Part shown: piece by piece, positions 1 through 6,508 of the stretch
Numbering within the stretch: position 1 is the first letter of the stretch
Layout: every line of letters begins with the position of its first letter
DNA from: Halomonas sp.
GTDB taxonomy: Bacteria > Pseudomonadota > Gammaproteobacteria > Pseudomonadales > Oleiphilaceae
Reading direction: 5' to 3'
NCBI GenBank assembly: GCA_007135745.1
Contig: SLIH01000180.1
Span: 1 to 8,104 of the forward strand
Length of the DNA: 8,104 nucleotides
The notes under the pieces: generated by a model
The model's input: only the letters and a program-made list of their open reading frames with translations
What the model was told of the DNA's origin: nothing
Database searches by the model: none
Position numbers and translations under genes: made by a program

Positions 1-884
1 CCCAGGGCAACCAGGATCTGTCCCAGCGCACCGAAGAGCAGGCCAGTTCCCTGGAAGAGACGGCCTCTTCCATGGAAGAGATCACAAGCACCGTCAGGCA
101 GAATGCGGATAATGCCCAGGAATCCAACCAGCTGGCCAGCGCCGCGCGGGAGAAAGCGGAGCGTGGCGGAGAGATCGCGAAGCAGGTCGTGAATGCCATG
201 GGCGACATCAAGAGCTCCAGTGGTGAGATTTCCGACATCATTACCGTTATTGACGAGATTGCGTTCCAGACCAATCTTCTGGCCCTGAACGCCGCGGTTG
301 AGGCAGCCCGTGCCGGAGAGCACGGACGTGGGTTCGGCGTGGTTGCAGCGGAAGTGCGCAACCTGGCACAGCGCAGTGCATCGGCCGCCAAGGACATCAA
401 GAAACTGATCAAGAACAGCACGGAAAAAGTCGAGCACGGCACCAAGCTGGTGGATGAATCCACGGAAACGCTGAACGAAATCATCTCCGCGGTGCAGACA
501 GTGACCGACAAGATTGCCGAGATTGCAGCGGCCAGCAACCAGCAATCCACAGGCATCGATGAGATCAACAAGGCGGTATCCCAGCTTGATGAAGTCACCC
601 AGCAGAACGCCGCGCTGGTTGAGGAAGCAGCCGCCGCTGCTGAGTCTCTCGATGAGCAGTCCACGTCACTGCTCGATGTGATGAGCTTCTTCAGTCAGGC
701 ACAGGAAGCGGGTGCCGCCGCACCGGCTCAGAAGGCCGCTGCCGGCAAGGGAAGCAAGACCAGCCCACAACCTTCAGGCTCGGCAAAGACAGGAGCCAAA
801 AGCACCGCTCAGAGCAAAGTGCAGAAGCCGACGGCCGCCAAAAAGGCAGCCCCCGACGACGATACCGAGTGGGAAGAATTCTGA
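1..884 (+). CDS. Methyl-accepting chemotaxis protein, C-terminal signalling part (5' end off window)
   Basis: This is the cytoplasmic signalling end of a chemoreceptor, which controls the CheA kinase through CheW. The reading frame is open from base 3 and gives 293 visible residues; the sensor, membrane and HAMP parts lie off the left edge. Visible residues 11-26 form the first methylation helix, with heptad-spaced Glu12, Glu19 and Glu26. Residues about 83-113 are the conserved hairpin tip ([31 protein letters not shown]). A second methylation site sits at VEE, residues 206-208. The distances Glu19 to Glu106 (87) and Glu106 to Glu208 (102) equal those between E304, E391 and E493 of E. coli Tsr, so this is a 36-heptad receptor without indels. 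A flexible Ala/Lys/Ser/Pro tether of about 58 residues follows, ending in WEEF, a CheR/CheB docking motif of the NWETF type. cheR follows 17 bp downstream. The ligand cannot be inferred from this part. Confidence 0.95.
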   Translation, partial: QGNQDLSQRTEEQASSLEETASSMEEITSTVRQNADNAQESNQLASAAREKAERGGEIAKQVVNAMGDIKSSSGEISDIITVIDEIAFQTNLLALNAAVEAARAGEHGRGFGVVAAEVRNLAQRSASAAKDIKKLIKNSTEKVEHGTKLVDESTETLNEIISAVQTVTDKIAEIAAASNQQSTGIDEINKAVSQLDEVTQQNAALVEEAAAAAESLDEQSTSLLDVMSFFSQAQEAGAAAPAQKAAAGKGSKTSPQPSGSAKTGAKSTAQSKVQKPTAAKKAAPDDDTEWEEF

Positions 885-887
885 TAC

Positions 888-892
888 GGGAG
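888..892 (+). promoter_or_regulatory. Ribosome binding site of cheR
   Basis: GGGAG lies 9 bases before a GTG codon at 902. It supports GTG as the cheR start; there is no ATG in this frame before the conserved N-terminal domain. It sits just after the receptor stop codon, so the two genes are probably read from one message. Confidence 0.6.
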
Positions 893-901
893 TAACCGTC
901 T

Positions 902-1720
902 GTGCCCCAGGACCGGGAGTTTGCTTTTACCCGAGAAGACTTTGAGTGGATTCGACAGAAAGTAACCCGAGAAACCGGCATACAGCTGAACCCGTCGAAG
1001 GACCAGATGGTCTACGCCCGTTTGGCGCGACGCCTTCGGGCGCGTGGACTGAAGGATTTCGCTTCCTACCGGAAGCTGCTCGACAACGATGACGGCGAGG
1101 AAATGGGGCTGTTCGTCAACGCACTGACGACCAACCTCACCGCCTTCTTTCGCGAAGCCCACCACTTCGACCACTTGGCCGAGGTGCTGGAGGCGCATCG
1201 GGGCCACGACATCACCATCTGGTCCGCCGGCTGCTCAAGCGGCGAAGAGCCCTACTCCATTGCCATGACGGTCATGGATACGCTGGGCGAAGAGGATGCG
1301 GCCGGGGTTCGCATCATGGCTACGGACCTGGACAGCAGCGTCATCGCCCATGGTGAATTCGGCATCTATGAGGAAGCTCGCGTCGCGGGGCTGGACCGGT
1401 CATTGTTGAAACGGCACTTTCTCAAGGGGAAAGGTCGGAATCTGGGCAAGGTTCGGGTGAAGCCGCAACTGCGGGCCATGGTTGAGTTTCAGACCCTCAA
1501 TCTTCTTCACGACTGGCCCTTTGACGAGCCCTTCGACATTGTCTTCTGTCGCAATACGGTGATCTATTTCGACAAAACCACTCAGGCCCGGCTTTTCGAG
1601 CGGCTCTTTGCCCAGACAACCCCCGGTGCCTGGTTGTACATCGGTCACTCCGAATCGCTTTGGAAAGTGACTGAGCGGTTTGTCTCTCACGGTCGTACTG
1701 TTTACCGGAGGCAGGAGTAG
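902..1720 (+). CDS. cheR: Chemotaxis protein methyltransferase CheR
   Basis: CheR transfers methyl groups from S-adenosylmethionine to receptor glutamates, the adaptation step opposed by CheB. The protein has 272 residues, a normal length, and starts with GTG. The N-terminal helical domain (about 8-95) contains TTNLTAFFRE at 76-85. The SAM-binding Rossmann part carries SAGCSSGEEPYS at 108-119 and TDLD at 141-144, then FCRNTVIYFD at 215-224 and GHSESL at 248-253. Residues about 173-190 correspond to the beta-subdomain that docks the receptor pentapeptide. From memory of the enteric CheR sequence this loop has the same length, with glycines at 176, 178 and 182, as expected for a pentapeptide-binding CheR. 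The upstream receptor's WEEF end is the likely partner. The gene lies 17 bp after the receptor and 3 bp before cheD, so it is clearly in one operon. Nothing in the protein looks broken. Confidence 0.97.
   Translation: MPQDREFAFTREDFEWIRQKVTRETGIQLNPSKDQMVYARLARRLRARGLKDFASYRKLLDNDDGEEMGLFVNALTTNLTAFFREAHHFDHLAEVLEAHRGHDITIWSAGCSSGEEPYSIAMTVMDTLGEEDAAGVRIMATDLDSSVIAHGEFGIYEEARVAGLDRSLLKRHFLKGKGRNLGKVRVKPQLRAMVEFQTLNLLHDWPFDEPFDIVFCRNTVIYFDKTTQARLFERLFAQTTPGAWLYIGHSESLWKVTERFVSHGRTVYRRQE
1713..1717 (+). promoter_or_regulatory. Ribosome binding site of cheD inside the end of cheR
   Basis: AGGAG lies within the last codons of cheR, 6 bases before the cheD ATG at 1724, with a second purine run, GGAGG, at 1707-1711. 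Ribosomes finishing cheR would release at the cheD start, so translational coupling is likely. Confidence 0.6.
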
Positions 1721-1723
1721 ACC

Positions 1724-2374
1724 ATGACATCAATCAATCCGGAACTACCACGACAGCCCCGTGCGTTACCCGGGTTTGAGCAGGTCCGACGCTACTGGGA
1801 TCCTGTCCACAAGGTATACGCGGCCAAGATCATGCCCGGCGAATTCTATGTGACCCGTGGTGGCGAAATGATCGTAACGACCCTGGGCTCGTGCGTTTCC
1901 GCCTGCATACGGGACCGGGAAAAAGGCATCGGTGGCATGAATCATTTTCTACTGCCATTGCGTGGAGGGGATCCTGCGAAATGGGTTCATGACCCGGTCA
2001 ACCTGGCAACGCGTTACGGCAATCACGCCATGGAGCAGCTCATCAATCGCATCATGCGACTGGGTGGCCGCCGCGAACAGATGGAAGTAAAACTATTTGG
2101 TGGCGGGCGGGTCCTGAAGGGCGTGACGACCGACGTGGGCAAGCGCAATATCGAATTCGCAATGGAATACATTGCCATTGAATCCCTTCCCCTGCTGGCT
2201 CAGGACGTGGGAGGCCTCTATCCGCGCAAGGTCCAGTATTATCCGGAAACCGGACGCGCCTTTTCCAAGAAGCTGCTGCGCACACGCAACGAGACCCTGG
2301 TTGAGCGCGAGAAAAATTATCTGCATGAACTGGAAGACGAAGCCATTGAAGGTGGTGAAGTCGACCTTTTCTAG
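1724..2374 (+). CDS. cheD: Chemoreceptor glutamine deamidase CheD
   Basis: CheD hydrolyses selected receptor glutamines to glutamates, making them available for methylation. In some bacteria it also interacts with CheC. The protein has 216 residues, longer than the roughly 160-residue Thermotoga protein, with extensions at both ends: about 35 residues before the core and an acidic tail. The core begins at PGEFYVTRGGEM (38-49). The catalytic cysteine is Cys57 in TLGSCVSA and the histidine is His74 in GGMNHFLLP. The 17-residue spacing equals that of Cys27/His44 in Thermotoga maritima CheD. KLFGGG at 123-128 is the other family signature. It sits between cheR and cheB in one operon. E. coli lacks CheD, while Pseudomonas aeruginosa cluster II has it in the same position. 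The receptor upstream already encodes Glu at the three aligned first-helix sites, so its substrate may be elsewhere. Confidence 0.96.
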   Translation: MTSINPELPRQPRALPGFEQVRRYWDPVHKVYAAKIMPGEFYVTRGGEMIVTTLGSCVSACIRDREKGIGGMNHFLLPLRGGDPAKWVHDPVNLATRYGNHAMEQLINRIMRLGGRREQMEVKLFGGGRVLKGVTTDVGKRNIEFAMEYIAIESLPLLAQDVGGLYPRKVQYYPETGRAFSKKLLRTRNETLVEREKNYLHELEDEAIEGGEVDLF

Positions 2375-2403
2375 CCTTAAAAACAAAACGGCAGGCCAAG
2401 ATC

Positions 2404-3459
2404 ATGATCCGAACCATTGTAGTGGATGACTCCGCGCTGATCCGGCAGATGCTGTCGGAGATGCTGAATGCGGCGCCGGACATCGAGGTGGTCGATACCG
2501 CAAACGACCCCTACGACGCGCGTGAAAAGATCAAACGCCACAATCCGGACGTCATCACCCTGGATGTGGAAATGCCAAAGATGGACGGCATTACTTTCCT
2601 GCGCAACATCATGCGACTGCGGCCGATGCCGGTGATCATGATCTCGTCCCTTACTCAGGAAGGCGCTGACGTAACACTGGAAGCGCTGGATATAGGCGCG
2701 GTGGATTATGTGGCCAAACCCCAGGCCAACGTTTCCCAGGAGCTGGGAGAGTATGCGGAGGAGATTCAGGCCAAGGTGCGGATGGCGGCTTCGGCCCGGG
2801 TGCGCAGCCGGTCCACGCCCCGAGAGGGAACCCCCCGGCATGACGCGGGCGCGGTGCTGCCCAAGCGCAAACCCGGGGATCTGAAGAGCACGGAAAAACT
2901 GATTGTCATCGGCGCCTCAACCGGCGGCACCGAGGCCATTCGCAAGGTGCTGGAGAAGCTGCCGCCGGACAGTCCGGCGGTGGTCATTACCCAGCATATT
3001 CCGGAGGCGTTCAGCGGTGCGTTTGCCAAACGCATGGACGGGAGTTGCGCGCTCACGGTCTGCGAAGCACAGCATGGTCAGCGGATCATTCCGGGGCACG
3101 CCTATGTGGCACCCGGAGACCAGCACCTGACCATCAAGCGGGATGGCGCCCGCTATGTCTGTCAGCTCAGCGATGCCGAACCGGTGAACCGTCACCGGCC
3201 CTCGGTGGATGTGCTCTTTCGCAGCGTGGGCAATGAAGCAGGCAAAAACGCCGTCGCCGCTCTGCTTACCGGTATGGGTGATGACGGTGCGCGCGGGCTT
3301 CTTGAGTTGCGCGAACTCGGAGCCCTGACCATTGCCCAGGACGAGCAAAGCAGTGTGGTCTGGGGTATGCCGGGGACGGCCGTGGAAATGGATGCCGCGG
3401 AAAAGGTTCTGCCACTGGGAGATATAGCGGAGGCGCTGCTTCTGGCCTGCCGGCGATAG
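2404..3459 (+). CDS. cheB: Chemotaxis response regulator protein-glutamate methylesterase CheB
   Basis: CheB removes methyl groups from receptor glutamates, and can deamidate glutamines, when phosphorylated by CheA. The protein has 351 residues, the usual length. The N-terminal receiver domain (about 1-120) has the acidic pair Asp8/Asp9, phospho-acceptor Asp54 in ITLDVEMP, Ser81/Ser82 and Lys105 in AKP. A charged, Arg-rich linker follows at about 130-162. The C-terminal esterase domain carries Ser172 in GASTGG, His198 in TQHIP and Asp294 in GMGDDGARG. The intervals of 26 and 122 residues equal those of the Ser164/His190/Asp286 triad in Salmonella CheB, so the enzyme looks intact. The start follows cheD by 29 bp with only a weak Shine-Dalgarno (AGG at 2393-2395), so expression may be lower than cheD or coupled to it. 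It is the last gene of the che operon in view; the opposite-strand slmA ends 15 bp beyond. Confidence 0.97.
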   Translation: MIRTIVVDDSALIRQMLSEMLNAAPDIEVVDTANDPYDAREKIKRHNPDVITLDVEMPKMDGITFLRNIMRLRPMPVIMISSLTQEGADVTLEALDIGAVDYVAKPQANVSQELGEYAEEIQAKVRMAASARVRSRSTPREGTPRHDAGAVLPKRKPGDLKSTEKLIVIGASTGGTEAIRKVLEKLPPDSPAVVITQHIPEAFSGAFAKRMDGSCALTVCEAQHGQRIIPGHAYVAPGDQHLTIKRDGARYVCQLSDAEPVNRHRPSVDVLFRSVGNEAGKNAVAALLTGMGDDGARGLLELRELGALTIAQDEQSSVVWGMPGTAVEMDAAEKVLPLGDIAEALLLACRR

Positions 3460-3470
3460 GTCAGCAACAC

Positions 3471-3491
3471 GCCTCTACTTAATTAAGAGGC
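3471..3491. terminator. Small inverted repeat between convergent cheB and slmA, possible weak two-way terminator
   Basis: GCCTCT at 3471-3476 pairs with AGAGGC at 3486-3491 around a 9-base AT-rich loop that includes the palindrome CTTAATTAAG. It lies where the two operons meet and overlaps the last codons of slmA. The stem is only 6 bp and no clear T run follows on either strand (CCTTCATTT on plus), so an intrinsic terminator is possible but weakly supported. Confidence 0.3.
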
Positions 3492-4062
3492 CCTTCATTT
3501 CCAGCCAGACATCCTCCCAACCACGGGTTGGGAGGTAACGAAAACCTGAACGGACAAAACGCTGGACGCGCCCTTCAATCTGTATCATGAGCAGTGCAGC
3601 GGCCCGACTGGCATCCGGCAGTGGACGCACGCCCTGGTCCAATTCGCCGTTTTTGAGTATCTGGCGCAGTTCGGTTTCAAAGCGGTCGAAAAAATGCGAA
3701 GCGCGGGTCTGAAGCTGTTGGTCTTCACCGTTAAGTGCTGCCCCGGTCAGCACCCGGGTAATACCGGGGTTACGTTCGCAGAAAATCAACAGGAGCGTGG
3801 CCGTCTGGCCAAGGCGCTCATGCACATCGGGCTGCTGCTCGAGGATGCTCTGCAGCCGGCCAAAAACCGTTTCTTCCGCATAGGCAACCAATCCTTCGAA
3901 CATCTTGCGCTTACTGGGAAAGTGCCGGTACAGCGCAGCCTCCGTCACCCCCACTTCCCGGGCCAGTCCGGCTGTGGTGATACGTTTCTCCGGCTCGGTT
4001 TCCAGCAGTCGGGCCAGGCTCTGCAGAATGCGCTCGCGGGGTGAGAGATGGACTTCGTTCAT
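3475..4062 (-). CDS. slmA: Nucleoid occlusion factor SlmA (TetR family)
   Basis: SlmA binds specific chromosomal sites and, when DNA-bound, blocks FtsZ ring assembly over the nucleoid. From the chosen start the protein has 195 residues, close to the 198 of E. coli SlmA. The N-terminal helix-turn-helix covers about 28-48 (RITTAGLAREVG, then EAALYRHFPSK), followed by MFEGL. The ligand-domain-like part contains FCERNPGITRVLTG and, near the end, RFVRSGFRYLPT, both very close to the E. coli sequence. This resemblance is what separates it from generic TetR repressors. An in-frame ATG at 4101 would add 13 residues, but it lacks a Shine-Dalgarno, whereas the ATG at 4062 has GGAGG five bases upstream. 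The gene is on the same strand as thiG but separated by 154 bp with a palindromic repeat. In E. coli slmA sits with dut and pyrE, which are not here. Confidence 0.93.
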   Translation of the reverse strand: MNEVHLSPRERILQSLARLLETEPEKRITTAGLAREVGVTEAALYRHFPSKRKMFEGLVAYAEETVFGRLQSILEQQPDVHERLGQTATLLLIFCERNPGITRVLTGAALNGEDQQLQTRASHFFDRFETELRQILKNGELDQGVRPLPDASRAAALLMIQIEGRVQRFVRSGFRYLPTRGWEDVWLEMKGLLIK

Positions 4063-4067
4063 AACGC

Positions 4068-4072
4068 CCTCC
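4068..4072 (-). promoter_or_regulatory. Ribosome binding site that sets the slmA start
   Basis: On the minus strand GGAGG lies five bases before the ATG at 4062. The alternative ATG at 4101 is preceded by a C-rich run with no purine-rich motif. This favours the shorter, 195-residue SlmA. Confidence 0.65.
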
Positions 4073-4092
4073 GGCGATACCTCATCTTTGGA

Positions 4093-4098
4093 TCTATA
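4093..4098 (-). promoter_or_regulatory. Possible -10 element for slmA
   Basis: The minus strand reads TATAGA here, the best -10-like hexamer in the gap before slmA. I see no good -35 hexamer at the usual distance, so this is tentative. If it is real, transcription would begin just upstream of the 4062 start and the ATG at 4101 would not be in the message. Confidence 0.2.
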
Positions 4099-4150
4099 CA
4101 TTAACTGATGAGGGGGTGGAGGTCATCCAGAAGCAATGTATGGAACCCCT

Positions 4151-4202
4151 TGCAGAAGTGGCCCTGGCCGCGATAACGATCGCAGCCATAGCTGCTCCCA
4201 CA
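4151..4202. repeat. REP-like extragenic palindrome pair (degenerate BIME) between thiG and slmA
   Basis: The 52 bases form one imperfect inverted repeat centred at about 4176/4177. Reading inward on the minus strand from 4202, the arm begins TGTGGGAG and contains a small hairpin, GCAGC-TATG-GCTGC. Reading inward on the plus strand from 4151, the arm begins TGCAGAAG and contains GGCC-CT-GGCC. The two 26-base arms match at about 16 positions, and most differences are transitions. A GTGG or GTAG head followed by GAGC and a GC-rich hairpin is the layout of REP elements in Pseudomonas, Xanthomonas, Stenotrophomonas and relatives, which RAYT transposases are thought to spread. It is the main content of the 154-bp gap and may also act as a transcription stop after thiG. 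Only one copy is visible here. Confidence 0.6.
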
Positions 4203-4216
4203 GAACAAGGCAGACT

Positions 4217-5014
4217 TCAGAAGAAGGTGCCATCGAGGGGGGATGAGGCGCTGGCATAGGCCTTCTTGGGCATGCGGCCGGCCAGGTAGGCTTCGCGGCC
4301 GGCTTCCACGGCGTACCTCATGGCTCGGGCCATGCGTACCGGGTCTTTGGCCTCAGCGATGGCGGTGTTCATGAGGACGCCGTCGCAGCCCAGCTCCATG
4401 GCGACACTGGCGTCCGAGGCGGTGCCAACGCCGGCATCCACCAGAACCGGGACCGAGGCGTTTTCGACAATGGCGCGGATGTTGTAGCGGTTCTGGATGC
4501 CCAGGCCGGAGCCGATGGGGGCACCCAGGGGCATGACGGCGATGCAACCGAGCGCTTCCAGACGCCTGGCGATGAGGGGATCATCGTTGGTGTAGACCAT
4601 GACATCGAAGCCATCGGCGATCAGGGTCTCGGCCGCCTTCAGTGTTTCGGTCACATCGGGGTAGAGGGTTTTTTCGTCACCCAGCACTTCCAGCTTGACC
4701 AGGTTATGGCCGTCGAGCAGTTCGCGGGCGAGCTTGCAGGTACGGATGGCGTCCTTGGCCGTGTAACAACCGGCGGTATTGGGCAGCAGAGTGTATTTTT
4801 CCGGCGGCAGGATATCCAGAAGATTGGGTTCGCCCGGGTTCTGGCCCAGATTGGTGCGGCGTACGGCCATGGTGACCATCTGCGCGCCACTTTCCCCAAT
4901 GGCGGCCTGGGCCTGATCAAAATCGCGGTATTTGCCTGTTCCCACCAGCAGGCGCGACTGATAGGTTTTTCCGGCAATGGTGAGAGGACGATCTTCAGGG
5001 GTCTGTACTGTCAT
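4217..5014 (-). CDS. thiG: Thiazole synthase ThiG
   Basis: ThiG builds the thiazole ring of thiamine from 1-deoxy-D-xylulose 5-phosphate, dehydroglycine or iminoglycine, and sulfur carried by ThiS thiocarboxylate. The protein has 265 residues, a normal length for this TIM-barrel enzyme. The lysine that forms the imine with the sugar phosphate is Lys107 in [10 protein letters not shown], with the acid Glu109 two residues on. Phosphate-binding loops are GAPIGSGLG (164-172), [10 protein letters not shown] (192-201) and MNTAIA (215-220). GTGKYRDF near 25-32 and NTAGCYTA near 79-86 are also typical. thiS lies 27 bp upstream on the same strand, so the sulfur carrier and its acceptor are co-expressed. 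In many proteobacteria trmB follows thiG; here a palindromic repeat and slmA follow instead. The ribosome site before the ATG is weak (AGGCAG), so coupling to thiS is plausible. Confidence 0.97.
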   Translation of the reverse strand: MTVQTPEDRPLTIAGKTYQSRLLVGTGKYRDFDQAQAAIGESGAQMVTMAVRRTNLGQNPGEPNLLDILPPEKYTLLPNTAGCYTAKDAIRTCKLARELLDGHNLVKLEVLGDEKTLYPDVTETLKAAETLIADGFDVMVYTNDDPLIARRLEALGCIAVMPLGAPIGSGLGIQNRYNIRAIVENASVPVLVDAGVGTASDASVAMELGCDGVLMNTAIAEAKDPVRMARAMRYAVEAGREAYLAGRMPKKAYASASSPLDGTFF

Positions 5015-5041
5015 GCTCTGCCTGTTGTCTGAGTAATGGAA

Positions 5042-5242
5042 TCAGCCGCCGCCAATCGCATGCACGATCTCGATACGATCACCGGGCGAGAGTTGAAAAC
5101 TGTCGTGTTCACTTCGGGGAACAATTTCTTCGTTGACCTCGACGGCAATCCGCCGCCCGGCCAACTGCAACCTGTCCAACAGCCCGGCGATGGTCGCCGA
5201 TTCATTGAGTGTCTGGGGCTCGCCGTTGATGACCACTTCCAT
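5042..5242 (-). CDS. thiS: Sulfur carrier protein ThiS
   Basis: ThiS is a small ubiquitin-fold protein whose C-terminal glycine is adenylated by ThiF and converted to a thiocarboxylate, which donates sulfur to ThiG. It has 66 residues, the standard size. It begins with the beta-strand MEVVINGEP, contains the conserved VNEEIVPR stretch near residues 36-43, and ends in AIGGG, the required glycine tail. AGGA lies six bases before the ATG. The gene sits directly before thiG. No thiF homologue is in the window, so activation must come from a gene elsewhere. The 74 bp upstream, as far as the stop of the DUF423 gene, are too short for a full TPP riboswitch and I see no THI-box in them. Confidence 0.93.
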   Translation of the reverse strand: MEVVINGEPQTLNESATIAGLLDRLQLAGRRIAVEVNEEIVPRSEHDSFQLSPGDRIEIVHAIGGG

Positions 5243-5316
5243 AGTTTATCCTGTTCCGCCAACACCCTGCTGTGGGAATCTGTACCCATTAAAGATGGTG
5301 ATGCCACCGGCCCACT

Positions 5317-5718
5317 TCAAGCCCCACGCCAGGCAGCAACGGCCAGGGAGAGCCATCCGATAATAAAGGCGACGCCACCCAGAGGCGTCATCATCCCGAA
5401 CTCCGTGATGCCGGTAAAGACCAGGGCATAGAGACTGCCGCTGAACACCAGGATACCAAGGGTAAATGACCAGGCGGCCAGCGTCATGGCTCCCCGGGAT
5501 CCGAGGGATACCGAAGCAATGGCGGTCAGGCCCAACGCCAAGGCATGGTACATCTGATAGCTGACCGCGGTCTGGTAGACCTCCAGCATACGCTCCGTGA
5601 GCACACCCTGCAGGCCATGAGCCCCGAAGGCACCCGCTGCTACCGCGAGCATACCGAAAACCGCCGCGATGGCGAGCCAGCGCCGCAGAAACACGGAGTC
5701 AATCACAGGCTGGGACAT
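5317..5718 (-). CDS. DUF423 family small membrane protein
   Basis: This is a conserved inner-membrane protein of unknown function in the DUF423 (YgdD/YwdK-like) family. It has 133 residues with four hydrophobic stretches at about 13-33, 52-70, 76-98 and 110-129. Family signatures visible are GAFGAHGL (30-36), YQMYHALALG (54-63), FSGSLYAL (92-99) and TPLGG (111-115). There is no cleavable signal peptide; the first helix looks like a membrane anchor. The start overlaps the 3' end of apaH by 20 bp, and its GGAG ribosome site lies inside apaH, so it is probably translated from the same message. The neighbours do not reveal a role, and I do not assign one. Confidence 0.88.
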   Translation of the reverse strand: MSQPVIDSVFLRRWLAIAAVFGMLAVAAGAFGAHGLQGVLTERMLEVYQTAVSYQMYHALALGLTAIASVSLGSRGAMTLAAWSFTLGILVFSGSLYALVFTGITEFGMMTPLGGVAFIIGWLSLAVAAWRGA

Positions 5719-6505
5719 GGATTCTCTCCAGAGTGTCCAGATCGAGTGCGGTCAACAGCCCGCGGTAGACACAGCCCGTATCCAGGGCATAAATGCCCTG
5801 GGTGTCCGCACGGCCACCGAGCGATGCCCAGTGGCCAAAAATAATACGTAGCTGATCATTTCGGGGATAGCTGAACCAGGGTGCAAACCCTTCCGGCGTG
5901 TTCTCCACGCCTTCCTTGGCGGCCATATCCAGAGTGCCATCCTCCGCCATAAAACGCATTCGGGTGAAGTAATTCGTAATGACCCGCCAACGGTCCATGC
6001 CCTGGAGCTGCTCGGACCAGCGCTCGGGCCGGTTACCGTACATCTGCCTGAAATAATCCGGGGCCCGCTTGCCCTGGATGACCTGCTCCAGCTCACCACT
6101 CAGTGCTACGGCCTTTTCCGCCGACCAGAAATGGGGCACACCCGCATGCACCATAAGGATGTCCCGCTCGGGATCATGCACTGCAAAATTCTGCTGCAGC
6201 AGCCAGTCAATCAACCGGTTGCGATCCGGTGCTTCGAGTATTTCCGCCAGAGTATCCTTTCGCCTCGGCTCATGGCCCGCCAGGGCGACAGCCAGAAAAT
6301 GCATGTCGTGATTACCCAGGGTCACCAGGGCATTATCCGCCAGTGACTGGACCAGACGCAGGGACTGCAGGGACTGGGGGCCGCGATTGATAAGGTCGCC
6401 GACAAACCAGAGCCGATCACAATCCGGCCGGAAATGGATCCGGTCCATAAGGGCGCGAAGACTGTCGTGGCAACCGTGAACATCACCAATGGCATAGTCC
6501 GCCAT
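5699..6505 (-). CDS. apaH: Symmetrical bis(5'-nucleosyl)-tetraphosphatase ApaH
   Basis: ApaH splits diadenosine tetraphosphate into two ADP, and in E. coli also removes Np4-type RNA caps. It is a cytosolic, metal-dependent enzyme of the serine/threonine-phosphatase fold. The protein has 268 residues, close to the roughly 280 of E. coli. The metallophosphatase motifs are in order: GDVHGC at 7-12, GDLINRG at 36-42, GNHD at 64-67, HAG at 120-122 and GHW at 224-226, with LDTGCV at 241-246 near the end. All expected metal ligands are present. Its ATG is 3 bp after the rsmA stop, with AGGAG six bases upstream lying across the end of rsmA. In E. coli apaG lies between rsmA and apaH; here it is absent. 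The 3' end overlaps the DUF423 gene. Confidence 0.97.
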   Translation of the reverse strand: MADYAIGDVHGCHDSLRALMDRIHFRPDCDRLWFVGDLINRGPQSLQSLRLVQSLADNALVTLGNHDMHFLAVALAGHEPRRKDTLAEILEAPDRNRLIDWLLQQNFAVHDPERDILMVHAGVPHFWSAEKAVALSGELEQVIQGKRAPDYFRQMYGNRPERWSEQLQGMDRWRVITNYFTRMRFMAEDGTLDMAAKEGVENTPEGFAPWFSYPRNDQLRIIFGHWASLGGRADTQGIYALDTGCVYRGLLTALDLDTLERIHVPACD

Positions 6506-6508
6506 GAA

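Noticed and set aside
72..884. Receptor starting at the ATG at 72
   Set aside because: The frame is open from base 3 and the residues before the ATG belong to the first methylation helix, so the gene begins off the window.
3478..3487. CTTAATTAAG palindrome as an operator site
   Set aside because: It is a short AT-rich palindrome inside the last codons of slmA with no nearby promoter; chance or part of the loop of a small hairpin is enough explanation.
5243..5316. Possible TPP riboswitch or terminator before thiS
   Set aside because: Only 74 bp are available, no THI-box-like sequence is seen, and the best hairpin (GGTG-ATGC-CACC at 5297-5308) has a 4-bp stem with no T run.
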